64,000 nt of DNA, from contig NZ_BAVS01000002.1 in the NCBI RefSeq assembly GCF_000521485.1, positions 62,001 through 126,000 of the forward strand. The letters are read 5' to 3'. The DNA comes from Gracilibacillus boraciitolerans JCM 21714. Lineage in GTDB: Bacteria > Bacillota > Bacilli > Bacillales > Amphibacillaceae. Both the position numbers and the translations under genes were made by a program. A model generated the notes under the pieces. It ran no database searches, was not told where the DNA came from, and saw only the letters and a list, made by a program, of their open reading frames with translations. Positions 31,283 through 40,768 of this stretch are shown piece after piece (positions within the stretch are counted from its first letter, which is position 1; each line of letters opens with the position of its first letter).

Positions 31283-31357
31283 ATGGCAGATGTTACATCA
31301 AGGAATACATATCAGGAAATGAAACATTTTGACCAAACAATGAAGAATGGGTGGTAA
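31283..31357 (+). CDS. Possible 24-residue small ORF between uxuB and the GH39 gene
   Basis: The ATG three bases after the uxuB stop opens a frame of 24 codons beginning [18 protein letters not shown] and ending NGW, six bases before the GH39 start. There is no clear ribosome binding site and no family match that I recognise. It could be a leader peptide, the remnant of a deleted gene, or chance. Confidence 0.2.
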   Translation: MADVTSRNTYQEMKHFDQTMKNGW

Positions 31358-31362
31358 AGACG

Positions 31363-32877
31363 ATGACATTGATTCAGATTAATCGTGATAATGATCAATA
31401 TTTTCCTGATCATTGGAAAAAGTGTATCGGTACAGGACGATTAGGTTTAGCGCTCCAAAAAGAGTACTTAGATCACTTAAAAGCAGTACAAGAAGATATC
31501 GGATTTTCCTATATCAGAGGTCACGGCTTATTACATGATGATATTGCTATTTATCGTGAAGTTGAAATAGATGGTGAAATGAAACCATTCTATAACTTTA
31601 CATATATTGATCGCATCTTTGATTCCTTTTTAGAGGTTGGACTTAAGCCTTTTGTCGAGATTGGATTTATGCCTAAACAGCTTGCATCAGGCGATCAAAC
31701 GATTTTTGCCTGGGAAGGGAACGTCACTCCTCCTAAGGATTATCAGTTATGGGAAGATTTAATCAAAGCGGTTACCCAACACTTTATTGAGCGCTATGGT
31801 ATCGAAGAAGTTCTAACATGGCCTTTTGAGATCTGGAATGAACCAAACTTAGTTAACTTTTGGAAAGATGCTGATAAACAAGAGTATTTTAAACTATACA
31901 AAGTTACAGCTAATGCAGTAAAAGCTGTGCATGCAGATATTCAGGTTGGTGGTCCTGCAATATGTGGAGGCTCGGATGAATGGATCACAGACTTCTTAAC
32001 ATTCTGTGAGAAAGAAAAAGTTCCGGTAGATTTTGTTTCTCGTCATGCTTATACATCACGACCCCCACACCAGAAAAATTTCGAATATTATTATCAGGAA
32101 TTAGCGAAACCGGAAAAAATGTTAAATGAGTTTGCAACTGTACGTCAGTTAATCGATGAAGCTGGATATGCTAATCTTCCATTTCATATTACCGAATATA
32201 ATACATCCTATAGTCCACTTAATCCAGTCCATGATACCACGCTTAATGCTGCCTATTTGGCAAAAATTTTAAGTGAAGGCGGAGATCATGTTGATTCTTA
32301 TTCTTATTGGACATTTAGTGATGTCTTCGAAGAATCAGATGTGCCAAGGTCACAGTTTCATGGTGGATTTGGTTTAATGGGATTAGGCGGTATAAAAAAA
32401 CCAACCTACCATTTATTCGCATTCTTTAATCGCTTAGGAAGCAAAATGTTATATCGAGATGATCAGCTGATTGTTACTGAAAAGCAAAATGGTAATTTAG
32501 CAGTGATTGTATGGAATTTAGTGATGGATAAGAATAAAGTTGATGAACGTGATGTTACATTAGAATTCCCTTTGGATAATAATAAATATTTTGTTATTTC
32601 CAAATCAATTAATGAGGAATATGCTAACCCATGGCGTGTTTGGCAACAAATGGGCCGGCCACGTTTTCCAACTAAAACACAGCTTGAAATACTTAAAGAT
32701 AGTGCGATTCCACAATTTCAAACGGAACAACATGAGGTAATATCAAATCGATTAATCTTGAAGCTTACTTTAAAGAAAAATGAAGTCAGGCTGCTTGAAA
32801 TTGAACGTGTGAAAGACGAAACGGGAACGTATCCCTTACTTGATGATAGTTTAATTGAAAGCCTAAGTAAAGACTGA
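31363..32877 (+). CDS. xynB: GH39 beta-xylosidase
   Basis: Intracellular retaining beta-xylosidase that hydrolyses xylobiose and short xylo-oligosaccharides to xylose. 504 residues, family length. The acid/base Glu is in [12 protein letters not shown] near residue 159 and the nucleophile Glu in [10 protein letters not shown] near 277, matching the family positions. The ATG at 31363 follows GGTGG; a GTG four codons earlier is possible. No unusual G tract and no frame break. Last gene of the aguA-uxuA-uxuB-xynB operon, followed by a hairpin. Together these genes finish off glucuronoxylan fragments. Confidence 0.96.
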   Translation: MTLIQINRDNDQYFPDHWKKCIGTGRLGLALQKEYLDHLKAVQEDIGFSYIRGHGLLHDDIAIYREVEIDGEMKPFYNFTYIDRIFDSFLEVGLKPFVEIGFMPKQLASGDQTIFAWEGNVTPPKDYQLWEDLIKAVTQHFIERYGIEEVLTWPFEIWNEPNLVNFWKDADKQEYFKLYKVTANAVKAVHADIQVGGPAICGGSDEWITDFLTFCEKEKVPVDFVSRHAYTSRPPHQKNFEYYYQELAKPEKMLNEFATVRQLIDEAGYANLPFHITEYNTSYSPLNPVHDTTLNAAYLAKILSEGGDHVDSYSYWTFSDVFEESDVPRSQFHGGFGLMGLGGIKKPTYHLFAFFNRLGSKMLYRDDQLIVTEKQNGNLAVIVWNLVMDKNKVDERDVTLEFPLDNNKYFVISKSINEEYANPWRVWQQMGRPRFPTKTQLEILKDSAIPQFQTEQHEVISNRLILKLTLKKNEVRLLEIERVKDETGTYPLLDDSLIESLSKD

Positions 32878-32927
32878 AACAGATAGTACGATTTATGCTA
32901 TAAGTGTTACTTAATATGAAGAATATT

Positions 32928-32965
32928 GTCGATGTGATAAGTTAAATTACGTCGACTTTTTGTTT
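32928..32965 (+). terminator. Terminator after GH39 gene
   Basis: GTCGATGT pairs with ACGTCGAC (one G-U), then TTTTTGTTTG, 50 bases after the stop. Confidence 0.6.
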
Positions 32966-33453
32966 GTTTAGGAAATTATATAATTCGAAAAAACTGTATT
33001 AAACTAGAATTAAGCCAATAGTGAAATTAAACTGACTTGTTTCAAAAGATCTTCTTCTTAATTGAAAAAAGCTATTGTGAGCCAAAAAAAAATAACACCT
33101 TAAGAAACGTCATTCCGTTCTTCATATTCTTCATAAATATAAGTATGTATCACCTTGACAACTATATTTACAGGATCTTTCGTTACATTCCTTTGATTGT
33201 ACATATTCTAAGATAAAAATAAATACGTTTTATATTTATTTTTATAGATGATTACAAACAAACACCCTTTTTTGCATCTTATACAGGATGCATTTCTATC
33301 CCCTACCCCATAAGACATTTAGAAGATACTAATTTTTACAATTTGATTTTTTTATATTATTGAATTTTTAGAAGGATTTTACGTTACTAATAGCGAATAT
33401 AAATTTTAACCTGGGGGGGTTTTACAGGTAATAAAAAGAGGAGAGTGGTTAGT
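32966..33453. other. Gene-free spacer upstream of the secreted protein
   Basis: A very AT-rich stretch of 488 bases. It contains the small inverted repeat TGCATC-8-GATGCA (33273-33292) and a G7 run (33413-33419) close to the next start. No open frame of interest and no clear promoter pair seen. Confidence 0.4.
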
Positions 33454-34179
33454 TTGAAAAGGTTCTTAGTCTCGTTGTTAAGTATTATGATCTTAGTTGC
33501 AGGTGGCGGAGCAGTAAATGCAGAAACAATTAAGGATCACGATTTAAATTTACAAGAGCTAAAAGTAGAATATGAAGAATGGTTCAAGAAAGTAGTATCT
33601 TCTAAGACAGCTAGAGAAGATGTAATTGAAAGTTATAATCAATACAACGAATTAAGCGAAGAAGAAAAATTGATTTACATTGATTACCTATATAATCCAA
33701 AATTACAGGAAGTCCTAATGGACGCTTTAGCAACGGAACCTGAAGTAACTAGCGGTCAAACAACCCAAAAAATAGACGACTATAAAGGCATAGAGGTAAC
33801 AACAGAAGTCGTTACGCCACCTGTAACTACAGATAAGATTAGTATCATGGCAAACAGAACAGCAACATATAATAGATATGTAACCTTCTTAAAAATTAAG
33901 GTATTTCAAACAACATCAGTAGTTGACTACAGTCATAACGGTACTCGAGTAACTGGCGTAGGTGCTGGTGATCACTACGTATCAAGAAACTTAAACCCAA
34001 CTCTCAACATTTCTTGGAGTGGTAAAAGACAAACTTACTCATCAACTCGTGCTCAGTCAAAAGTTAACATGCAATGGAACTTCGTACACAAAGCTATAGG
34101 AATAACTTATGGCGGCGGAGAACTTGGTGTTTGGGGAAATCATAAAAATAAAGCAGGAGGATGGTTTAATGCACATTGA
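33454..34179 (+). CDS. Secreted protein of unknown function
   Basis: About 241 residues. The TTG at 33454 follows AGAGGAGAG; a GTG three codons upstream is also open. The signal peptide is KRFLVSLLSIMILVAGGGAVNA, so the mature protein begins near AETIKD. The first half (to about residue 110) is helical and acidic (EEWFKKVVSS, YNELSEEEKLIYIDYLYNP). After a Thr/Val-rich linker comes a basic, Tyr/Ser/Thr/Trp-rich, probably beta-rich domain with RTATYNRYVTFLKIKVFQT, GAGDHYVSRNLNPTLNISW and a Gly/Trp-rich end. No Cys is present in the mature part. The 3' end overlaps a tiny membrane protein gene. No family recognised; a secreted effector with a membrane partner is a speculation. Confidence 0.7.
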   Translation: MKRFLVSLLSIMILVAGGGAVNAETIKDHDLNLQELKVEYEEWFKKVVSSKTAREDVIESYNQYNELSEEEKLIYIDYLYNPKLQEVLMDALATEPEVTSGQTTQKIDDYKGIEVTTEVVTPPVTTDKISIMANRTATYNRYVTFLKIKVFQTTSVVDYSHNGTRVTGVGAGDHYVSRNLNPTLNISWSGKRQTYSSTRAQSKVNMQWNFVHKAIGITYGGGELGVWGNHKNKAGGWFNAH

Positions 34180-34297
34180 TAAACAAAGAAAAACTTTAAC
34201 AGCATGGCAAAAGGTAGTTTACTTCTTTGTTTTACCTTTTATTGCTGTAGTCATAATTTTAGGCTTTTTAGGGCTTTTTACTTTCAATTCTTTCTAA
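34169..34297 (+). CDS. 42-residue single-helix membrane protein overlapping the secreted protein gene
   Basis: The ATG at 34169 has GCAGGAGG eight bases upstream, inside the end of the previous gene, so translation is coupled. The product is basic at the N-terminus (MHIDKQRKTLTAWQK), followed by one long hydrophobic helix (VVYFFVLPFIAVVIILGFLG) and a short tail FNSF. Size, charge and coupling to a secreted protein fit an immunity, anchoring or accessory peptide. This is inference; no family recognised. Confidence 0.6.
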   Translation: MHIDKQRKTLTAWQKVVYFFVLPFIAVVIILGFLGLFTFNSF

Positions 34298-34881
34298 AAT
34301 AAACCGAGCTTACCTTGCTCACAAATGAAAGGATCACCTAGAAAAGGGTAGAATTTTTCCATTAAGGCTACCCTTTCATAACATACTGTTTCTACTTATC
34401 CCAAGCTGTTAATTAATAATCTAATTATACTAGTTGCTCCAAGCAGATCATATATTGTTCTTATTTTTAATGCATAATAACTCCTAATTGATTTAAACGT
34501 AATATTCCTTATGAAAGCTGATTATCGCCTCATTCGTATATTCTTTAATTAAAATGAATTTCTTAAAAAAACAGTTATTTACGTTTAGAGAATGATTTGT
34601 ATTAACTTAAGTGAAGGCCATTATATATATGTAAAATGAAACCCTTCTATAAGAATAGAAGGGTTTCATTCATGTGACAACTATCCTAACAGAGGGGGGG
34701 GAAGAACAAAAAGCTAAATAATTGTGAGGTTTAGCAAGTTCTATTAAATCAAATCCAATATAATTTTTTACTTTACATGAGGTGATCGACATCCTTAATA
34801 TAATTGATTTAAAATAAACAGGTTTTATTATACAAAATGACGGTTATAGATATATGAATACTATGTAATTGGAGGGTTAGT
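34298..34881. other. Gene-free spacer with two hairpins and a G8 run
   Basis: A stretch of 584 bases. AAAGGGTAG / CTACCCTTT (34343-34376) may terminate the preceding pair. AATGAAACCCTTCTAT / ATAGAAGGGTTTCATT (34635-34670) is a perfect 16-bp stem with a 4-base loop but no long T run. A G8 run lies at 34694-34701. No gene seen. Confidence 0.5.
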
Positions 34882-35217
34882 ATGTCTTATGAATATGAAG
34901 AAAAGGTGAATAGAAACTCAGGTAATAAAGAACGTGAGGATTATGTTAATCATAAAATGGAAAAACATAATCGTTTTTATAAGAATATATACAATGTGTT
35001 GTATACCATTAATGATTTTACCATTGCAATCTGGTTTTTAATTGGAAGTATTCTTTTTTATTTTGAATCATTAAAAAATTGGGGCGTGACATTATTCGTT
35101 ATTGCCAGTTTCCAATTTCTAATAAAGCCTACTATTCGTTTAGTTCACGAAGTGCAAGCAAGAAAGCACTACGGGAACGAATATGATCATAAAAAAGCTA
35201 ATTCAAAAAGAGCTTGA
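34882..35217 (+). CDS. YrhK-domain membrane protein
   Basis: 111 residues with two membrane helices: FTIAIWFLIGSILFYFESL (about 47-65) and GVTLFVIASFQFLIKPTIRLV (about 70-90). The pattern of a hydrophobic hairpin followed by P-x-x-R-L matches the YrhK-like domain family, whose function is unknown. Charged N-terminal tail (YEEKVNRNSGNKERED) and basic C-terminus. The ATG follows GGAGGG. Isolated gene. Confidence 0.7.
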   Translation: MSYEYEEKVNRNSGNKEREDYVNHKMEKHNRFYKNIYNVLYTINDFTIAIWFLIGSILFYFESLKNWGVTLFVIASFQFLIKPTIRLVHEVQARKHYGNEYDHKKANSKRA

Positions 35218-35407
35218 TGATATATTTATGGGAGATCTTACGTTACGTATATGTTAATTTAAGAAAGATAGAACTGGATTGTAAATAAGAAATAACAATA
35301 TGATAGCAACAGGAATAAAAGAGATATTAGAAGAAAATTACATCCTGTTGCATAATTTTTATATCTTAGTTAGTCGCATTTTTATTAACGTGTTCCATAA
35401 ATTATTT

Positions 35408-36280
35408 CTAAAAAAGTGTCCATTTTAATTTTTTTGCCTCTTCAAATCGGTCATTAACGTTGTCCCAGTTGACGACATTCCACCAATTATTAATATAAGC
35501 AACTTTATCTGTTTGATGTTGTAAATAATAGGCATGTTCCCATACGTCTAGAACTAACAATGGAATGGTATCCGGCAATTGGAAAAATTGATGTTTTTCA
35601 TACGATTGAATGGCAAGCTTACCACTTCTTGGTGACCATACAAGTACTGCCCAACCATTACCTTCTACAGATTTTGCTATGTCAGTAAACAGCTTTTTAA
35701 AAGAATTCCATGAACCAAAGTCTTTATTGATTTGTTGAAGGATCTCTCCAGAAGGTTGCTTTTTACTGTTTGGCGTCATATTAAACCAGAAAATGGTATG
35801 CAAATAATGTCCAGAACCATGAAAAGCTTGTTCTCGTAACCAATGCTTTATGGGGGGGTCCTTCTTATCGATATATAGTGCTTTTTCTGCTTTATTCAAT
35901 CCGTTGACATATGATTGATGATGTTTAGTATGGTGTAATCGCATAATCTGTTCACTAATGTAAGGCTCTAAAGCATTGTATTGATATGGAAGAGCAGGTA
36001 ATTGATGTTTGCCATAAGGCACACTATCTTTAGTTTGAGGCTGACGCATTTCCTGAAAAATATTTTCGCCTGCTAATCTTAAATCTTCTAATCTGTCTAT
36101 ATCAATATCACTTTCTTCTTGTTTTAAAATCTCATAAATATTATTTTGCCATATTACCACCTGTTGAATCGCATGTTGTTTTTCTTCTTCTGGTAGGGAA
36201 GATTCCTGTATTTTGTTTTTTACCTTTTCTCCCCCCCATTCAATTAAACTCTCCAAATAGTTTTGGTATTCTTTATCCAT
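35408..36280 (-). CDS. sodF: Superoxide dismutase (Fe/Mn), SodF-like with N-terminal extension
   Basis: Dismutates superoxide in the cytoplasm. 290 residues: an N-terminal helical extension of about 90 residues, then the Fe/Mn-SOD domain. Metal ligands are visible: His in MRLHHTKHHQSYV (near 116), His in GSGHYLHTIFW (near 163), and Asp and His in LVLDVWEHAYYLQH (near 247). This long form resembles B. subtilis SodF rather than the main SodA. In-frame C/G7 runs near 35852-35858 and 36231-36237 give DPPIKHW and EWGGEK, each one residue longer than expected. A C7 run also fills the ribosome binding site (near 36287-36293). Monocistronic. Confidence 0.93.
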   Translation of the reverse strand: MDKEYQNYLESLIEWGGEKVKNKIQESSLPEEEKQHAIQQVVIWQNNIYEILKQEESDIDIDRLEDLRLAGENIFQEMRQPQTKDSVPYGKHQLPALPYQYNALEPYISEQIMRLHHTKHHQSYVNGLNKAEKALYIDKKDPPIKHWLREQAFHGSGHYLHTIFWFNMTPNSKKQPSGEILQQINKDFGSWNSFKKLFTDIAKSVEGNGWAVLVWSPRSGKLAIQSYEKHQFFQLPDTIPLLVLDVWEHAYYLQHQTDKVAYINNWWNVVNWDNVNDRFEEAKKLKWTLF

Positions 36281-36386
36281 GTCATCACCCCCCCATGTAG
36301 CATATGTGGTGGGCGGATAGGTGGTGAATAACTATGTGGAAAAGTATTATAGTTATATGAAGCTTATGCCTTATAATAAGTCATAG

Positions 36387-37571
36387 TTAGGAAATAGTGA
36401 CACGTTCATTGCCTCTTGTAATATAGAAACTCTCGATAGTAAAAGCAGCCATTCCCATTACGGTAGAATGTTTTTTTAATTTTGACATATTTAATTGAAC
36501 ATCGTTTTTGTTAAAGCCAATTGCGTTGTTCTCTATTCTTTTTTCAATAGCAGGCATAATAAATTTTTCTGCTGATTGCAAGGTGTTGCCCATCACTACT
36601 TGTTCTGGATTGAAAATATGAATAATATTGGTAATGCCTACCCCCCCTAAATAATCACCTAATTGTGCTAACATATTAATCGCATTTGCTTCTCCGTTGT
36701 TAGCTGCTATAACGATTTCTTCAACCGTTGCATTAACGTATCCATTCTTTTCGGCTTGTTTTAATAACGCCTGTTCTGAAGCATATAGTTCCCAGCATCC
36801 CTTGTTGCCACATCTGCATACTGCTCCATCCTTTTCGATCGTCATATGACCTAACTCACCTGAAAATCCGCGTAAACCTCTATATAGCTTACCATCCAAG
36901 ATTAAGCCGACACCGATACCGATACCTACACTGGCATACACTAATTCACTTGAAAGCTGGCCAACACCGTAAACCTTCTCACCATATGCACCAGCGTTTG
37001 CCTCGTTTTCAACTGTAATCGGAACCTGATATTTCTCAGATAAAAGTTGACTAAGCGGAACCTTTTTCCACCCAAGATTTGGAGCTAATAAAATCTCTCC
37101 TTCCGTTGTAACTACCCCCCCTGGTACGCCAACACCAATACCTACAATTCCATATTCAGAATCTGGAGCAGCAACTCCTAATTCATCAATCAGTTTATAT
37201 AAAAGATGTAAAACCTCTTCTACATTATTATTATTAAAAAGGGTTCTTTTTTCATGTAATATATTACCACGTAAGTCTGTTAATACACCTAAAATGCTTT
37301 TGACACCAAGATCAATAGAAATAGTGTATCCGGCGGTTTCATTTAGTAATAGCATAACAGGTCTTCTGCCACCACTTGATTCGCCTGTTCCGGATTCATT
37401 TGTTAATTTTTCATCTATTAATTCACTGACAAGTGAAGAAACCGTTCCTTTATTTAATCCTGTTACCTGTGCAATACTAGCGCGGGAGATAGGAGCTTTT
37501 TCTTTTATCGTTTCTAAGACCAGTGCTTTATTCTCTTTTTTTACAACATGCTGATTCCATGTTTGGCTCAT
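36387..37571 (-). CDS. xylR: Xylose operon repressor XylR (ROK family)
   Basis: Represses xylAB until xylose binds. About 394 residues: an N-terminal winged helix (ISRASIAQVTGLNKGTVSSLV, near 30-50), then the ROK sugar-kinase-like fold with SIDLGVKSILGVLTD near 95 and VGIGVGLILDGKLYRG near 218. The zinc-type CRCGNKGCWE cluster is near 257. The ATG at 37571 has GAGTG upstream; three further codons upstream are possible. C7 runs near 36641 and 37115 insert one Gly each (YLGGVG, PGGVV). It diverges from xylA across a 168-base region holding its operator. Confidence 0.95.
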   Translation of the reverse strand: MSQTWNQHVVKKENKALVLETIKEKAPISRASIAQVTGLNKGTVSSLVSELIDEKLTNESGTGESSGGRRPVMLLLNETAGYTISIDLGVKSILGVLTDLRGNILHEKRTLFNNNNVEEVLHLLYKLIDELGVAAPDSEYGIVGIGVGVPGGVVTTEGEILLAPNLGWKKVPLSQLLSEKYQVPITVENEANAGAYGEKVYGVGQLSSELVYASVGIGIGVGLILDGKLYRGLRGFSGELGHMTIEKDGAVCRCGNKGCWELYASEQALLKQAEKNGYVNATVEEIVIAANNGEANAINMLAQLGDYLGGVGITNIIHIFNPEQVVMGNTLQSAEKFIMPAIEKRIENNAIGFNKNDVQLNMSKLKKHSTVMGMAAFTIESFYITRGNERVTIS

Positions 37572-37648
37572 TATGTTCACTCATTTCTGCAACCGTAGTC
37601 AATGTAATAGAATTATTTTACCATAATTCGCTTAAAGATTCTATTCCC

Positions 37649-37690
37649 TTTGTTTATTCACTAGACAAACTTTCGTAGAATTGCTATAAT
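37649..37690 (+). promoter_or_regulatory. xylA promoter with overlapping XylR operator
   Basis: The near-palindrome TTTGTTTA-TTCAC-TAGACAAA (37649-37669) resembles known xyl operators. It overlaps the -35 TAGACA (37662-37667), with a 17-base spacer to the -10 TATAAT (37685-37690). Confidence 0.8.
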
Positions 37691-37739
37691 GATCACGAAA
37701 ACAATAAACCTAACTTAGGAAATGTGGAGGTATGAATAA

Positions 37740-39068
37740 ATGACATGGTTTGAAAACGTTGACAAAATTAAGTATGAGGGTTCAAAATCACAAAATCCGT
37801 TAGCATTTAAATTTTATAATCCAGAGGAAATTATTAATGGCAAATCGATGAAAGAATTTTTACGCTATGGTGTGGCATATTGGCATACATTTACAGCACC
37901 ACTAAGTGATCCGTTTGGTGTAGGGACAGCAATTAGAAACTGGGATAAATACGATGAAATGGATCAAGCGAAAGCAAGAGTGGAAGCAGCTTTTGAATTT
38001 TTTGATAAATTAGGCGTTGAATATTTCTGTTTTCATGACGCTGATATTGCTCCAGAAGGCGATTCGCTAAGAGAATCCAATCAAAATTTAGACACGATCG
38101 TTGCGTTGATTAAAGATCACATGAAAGACAGTAATGTTAAACTATTATGGAACACAGCAAACAATTTTACAAATCCTCGTTTTGTACATGGAGCAGCATC
38201 TTCTAACAATGCTGACGTGTATGCCTATGCTGCTGCGAAAGTAAAGAAACAACTTGAAATTGGTAAAGAGCTTGGTGGAGAAAACTATGTATTCTGGGGT
38301 GGTCGCGAAGGCTACGAAACATTACTTAATACAGATTTAGGTTTAGAGCTGGATAACCTTGGCCGTTTCTTCCAGATGGCAGCAGACTACGCTGAAGAAA
38401 TTGGTTTTGATGCTCAATTCTTAATTGAACCTAAACCAAAGGAACCAACCACACATCAATATGATTTTGATTCTCAATCAACACATGCCTTCTTAATGAA
38501 GTATGGGTTACAAGATAAATTCAAATTAAATATTGAAGCAAACCATGCAACACTTGCTGGTCATACGTTCGAGCATGAACTTCGTTATGCACGTGTAAAT
38601 GGTATTCTTGGCTCTGTAGATGCAAACCAGGGCGATCCATTGTTAGGTTGGGATACAGATGAATTTCCAGCAGATATCTATTCTACAACACTAGCAATGT
38701 ATGAAATTATCAAAAATGGTGGACTTGGATCAGGTGGTCTAAACTTCGACGCGAAAGTTCGCCGGGGGGGATCATTTGATCAAGAAGACTTATTTCACGC
38801 TCACATCGCTGGAATGGATCATTTTGCAATCGGATATAAAGTGGCAAATCAATTAGTACAGGATCGTGTATTTGAAAACATTATTGATGATCGATATGCA
38901 AGCTTTAAAGAAGGTATCGGTAAAGATATCGTAGAAGGAAAAGCAGACTTCAAATCACTTGAAGCACATGCATTGAATTTGAAGGAAATCAAGAACAAAT
39001 CAGGTCGCTTAGAAGTAATTAAAGCTACAATCAATCAGTATTTATTAAATACATTTGCAAGTAAATAA
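37740..39068 (+). CDS. xylA: Xylose isomerase
   Basis: Isomerises D-xylose to D-xylulose with two divalent metals. 442 residues, the class II length of Bacillaceae. Catalytic His in [13 protein letters not shown] near residue 100; metal ligands in [18 protein letters not shown] near 231, [19 protein letters not shown] near 262 and GSVDANQGD near 294. A G7 run at 38764-38770 makes [14 protein letters not shown], one Gly more than the conserved KVRR-x-SF. The ATG at 37740 has GGAGG nine bases upstream. A perfect cre overlaps codons 4-9. Followed by a hairpin and xylB. Secure. Confidence 0.97.
   Translation: MTWFENVDKIKYEGSKSQNPLAFKFYNPEEIINGKSMKEFLRYGVAYWHTFTAPLSDPFGVGTAIRNWDKYDEMDQAKARVEAAFEFFDKLGVEYFCFHDADIAPEGDSLRESNQNLDTIVALIKDHMKDSNVKLLWNTANNFTNPRFVHGAASSNNADVYAYAAAKVKKQLEIGKELGGENYVFWGGREGYETLLNTDLGLELDNLGRFFQMAADYAEEIGFDAQFLIEPKPKEPTTHQYDFDSQSTHAFLMKYGLQDKFKLNIEANHATLAGHTFEHELRYARVNGILGSVDANQGDPLLGWDTDEFPADIYSTTLAMYEIIKNGGLGSGGLNFDAKVRRGGSFDQEDLFHAHIAGMDHFAIGYKVANQLVQDRVFENIIDDRYASFKEGIGKDIVEGKADFKSLEAHALNLKEIKNKSGRLEVIKATINQYLLNTFASK
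37751..37764 (+). promoter_or_regulatory. Perfect cre inside the start of xylA
   Basis: TGAAAACGTTGACA matches TGWAANCGNTNWCA completely. An intragenic cre in xylA as a CcpA roadblock is known in B. subtilis. Confidence 0.85.
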
Positions 39069-39082
39069 TTGATGACATCGGA

Positions 39083-39109
39083 GACTTAGCTGTTATTTGG
39101 CTAAGTCTT
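39083..39109 (+). terminator. Weak hairpin between xylA and xylB
   Basis: AGACTTAGC / GGCTAAGTCT around TGTTATTT, without a T run. It may lower xylB expression or stabilise the xylA message. Confidence 0.4.
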
Positions 39110-39142
39110 CCATATGAATAAAAATAGAGAGAGGTGTAGCAG

Positions 39143-40642
39143 GTGAGTTACGTAATTGGAGTAGACCTTGGTACCAGTGCGGTAAAACTACTGCTTGTGG
39201 ATAAGTCTGGAGAAGTTGTAAAGGAAGTATCGAAAGATTACCCATTAATTCAGGAAAAGACTGGTTATTCAGAACAGAAACCAGAGGATTGGGTAAAGCA
39301 GACCGTTGCTGGGCTAAAAGAATTAGTGCAACAATTTGATGGAGATGTAACAGAAATAGAAGGTTTAAGTTTTGCTGGGCAAATGCATGGACTGGTTTTA
39401 TTAGATAATAATAATCAACCACTTCGCAATGCAATCCTATGGAATGATACACGTACAACAGCCCAGTGTCAGGAGATTTATGATAAAGTCGGTAAAGATA
39501 AATTTATTGGTATTACAAAAAATTTGGCACTGGAAGGTTTTACTTTGCCAAAAATTTTATGGGTAAAAGAACATGAGCCAGAAATCTTTGCTAAAGCAAC
39601 TGCCTTTGTATTACCGAAAGACTATGTACGCTACCGTTTAACAGAAGCATTGCATATGGATTATTCAGACGCAGCTGGTACCAGTTTATTAGATGTTTCG
39701 AAAAAAGTATGGAGTGAAGAAATTTGTAATCTATTAGATATTGATATATCTATTTGTCCTCCATTAGTTGATTCGCATCAAAATGTAGGAACTATTACCT
39801 CAAAGATTGCTACTGAAACAGGATTAGCGACATCTACAGCCGTATTTGCAGGTGGTGCTGATAATGCATGTGGCGCGATTGGTTCAGGGATACTATCTGA
39901 AGGAAAGACATTTGCAAGTATCGGAACTTCAGGAGTTGTTTTATCGTATGAACCAACAGGTGATAAGGATTATGAAGGCAAAGTACATTACTTTAATCAT
40001 GGGGAAAAAGATGCCTACTATGCGATGGGAGTAACCCTTGCGGCAGGCCATAGTTTAAATTGGTTCAAAACTACTTTTGCAGCTGACAAAAGCTTTGAAG
40101 AACTTTTAGATGGAGTGGGGGGAAGTACCGGTAGGCGCAAATGGTCTTCTTTTTACACCTTATATCGTAGGAGAACGAACTCCACATGCAGATGCACAAA
40201 TTCGTGGCAGCTTTATAGGAATGGATAATTCGCATACGCTTAAGGAATTTGCTCGTGCCGTATTAGAAGGAATTACTTTTTCTCTGAATGAATCGATTGC
40301 TATTTTCAGAGAAAATGGGAAACAAATTGACACGATCTATTCCATAGGTGGTGGAGCCAAAAATCCAGATTGGCTGCAAATGCAGGCAGATATTTTTGAC
40401 GCGAAAATTGTCAGATTAAAAAGTGAGCAAGGACCGGGATGGGAGCTGCGATGCTAGCTGCATACGGATCAGGATGGTTTAGCTCTTTGAAAGAATGTGC
40501 AGATGCATTTCTGGAAGATGCAGAAACATATCAGCCGATTTCTTCCAATGTCATAAAGTATCAAGAGTTGTTTCATTTATATAAAAATGTTTATAAACAT
40601 ACAAGAGAATTGAATCATGATCTTATGAAGTTTCGTAAATAA
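39143..40642 (+). CDS. xylB: Xylulokinase, frame broken twice
   Basis: Phosphorylates D-xylulose to xylulose-5-phosphate for the pentose phosphate pathway. The repaired length is near 499 residues. FGGY-family motifs: [13 protein letters not shown] at the N-terminus, [12 protein letters not shown] near 77, [15 protein letters not shown] near 235, and [14 protein letters not shown] near 398. Breaks: the six-G run 40117-40122, where five gives [15 protein letters not shown], and a missing A near 40438, after which [13 protein letters not shown] continues to 40642. The start is GTG after AGAGAGGTG. Co-transcribed with xylA. Terminator follows. Confidence 0.94.
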
Positions 40643-40657
40643 TTTGATCAATATGGT

Positions 40658-40698
40658 GGAGGGTTTTCTAAATCATTTTAGATACCCTCCGCATGTTT
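40658..40698 (+). terminator. Terminator of xylAB
   Basis: GGAGGGT...ACCCTCC with an inner TCTAAA / TTTAGA pair, followed by GCATGTTTTAT. Confidence 0.75.
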
Positions 40699-40725
40699 TA
40701 TAATGGATAAAAGTGAAAGATTAAA

Positions 40726-40739
40726 TGAAAGGGTTTTCA
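40726..40739 (+). promoter_or_regulatory. cre-like site upstream of dehydrogenase C
   Basis: TGAAAGGGTTTTCA differs from the cre consensus at one central position (G instead of C at position 7). It ends 29 bases before the start codon. Confidence 0.4.
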
Positions 40740-40768
40740 TTTAATTCGAAAAGAAAGGACTGAATAGA

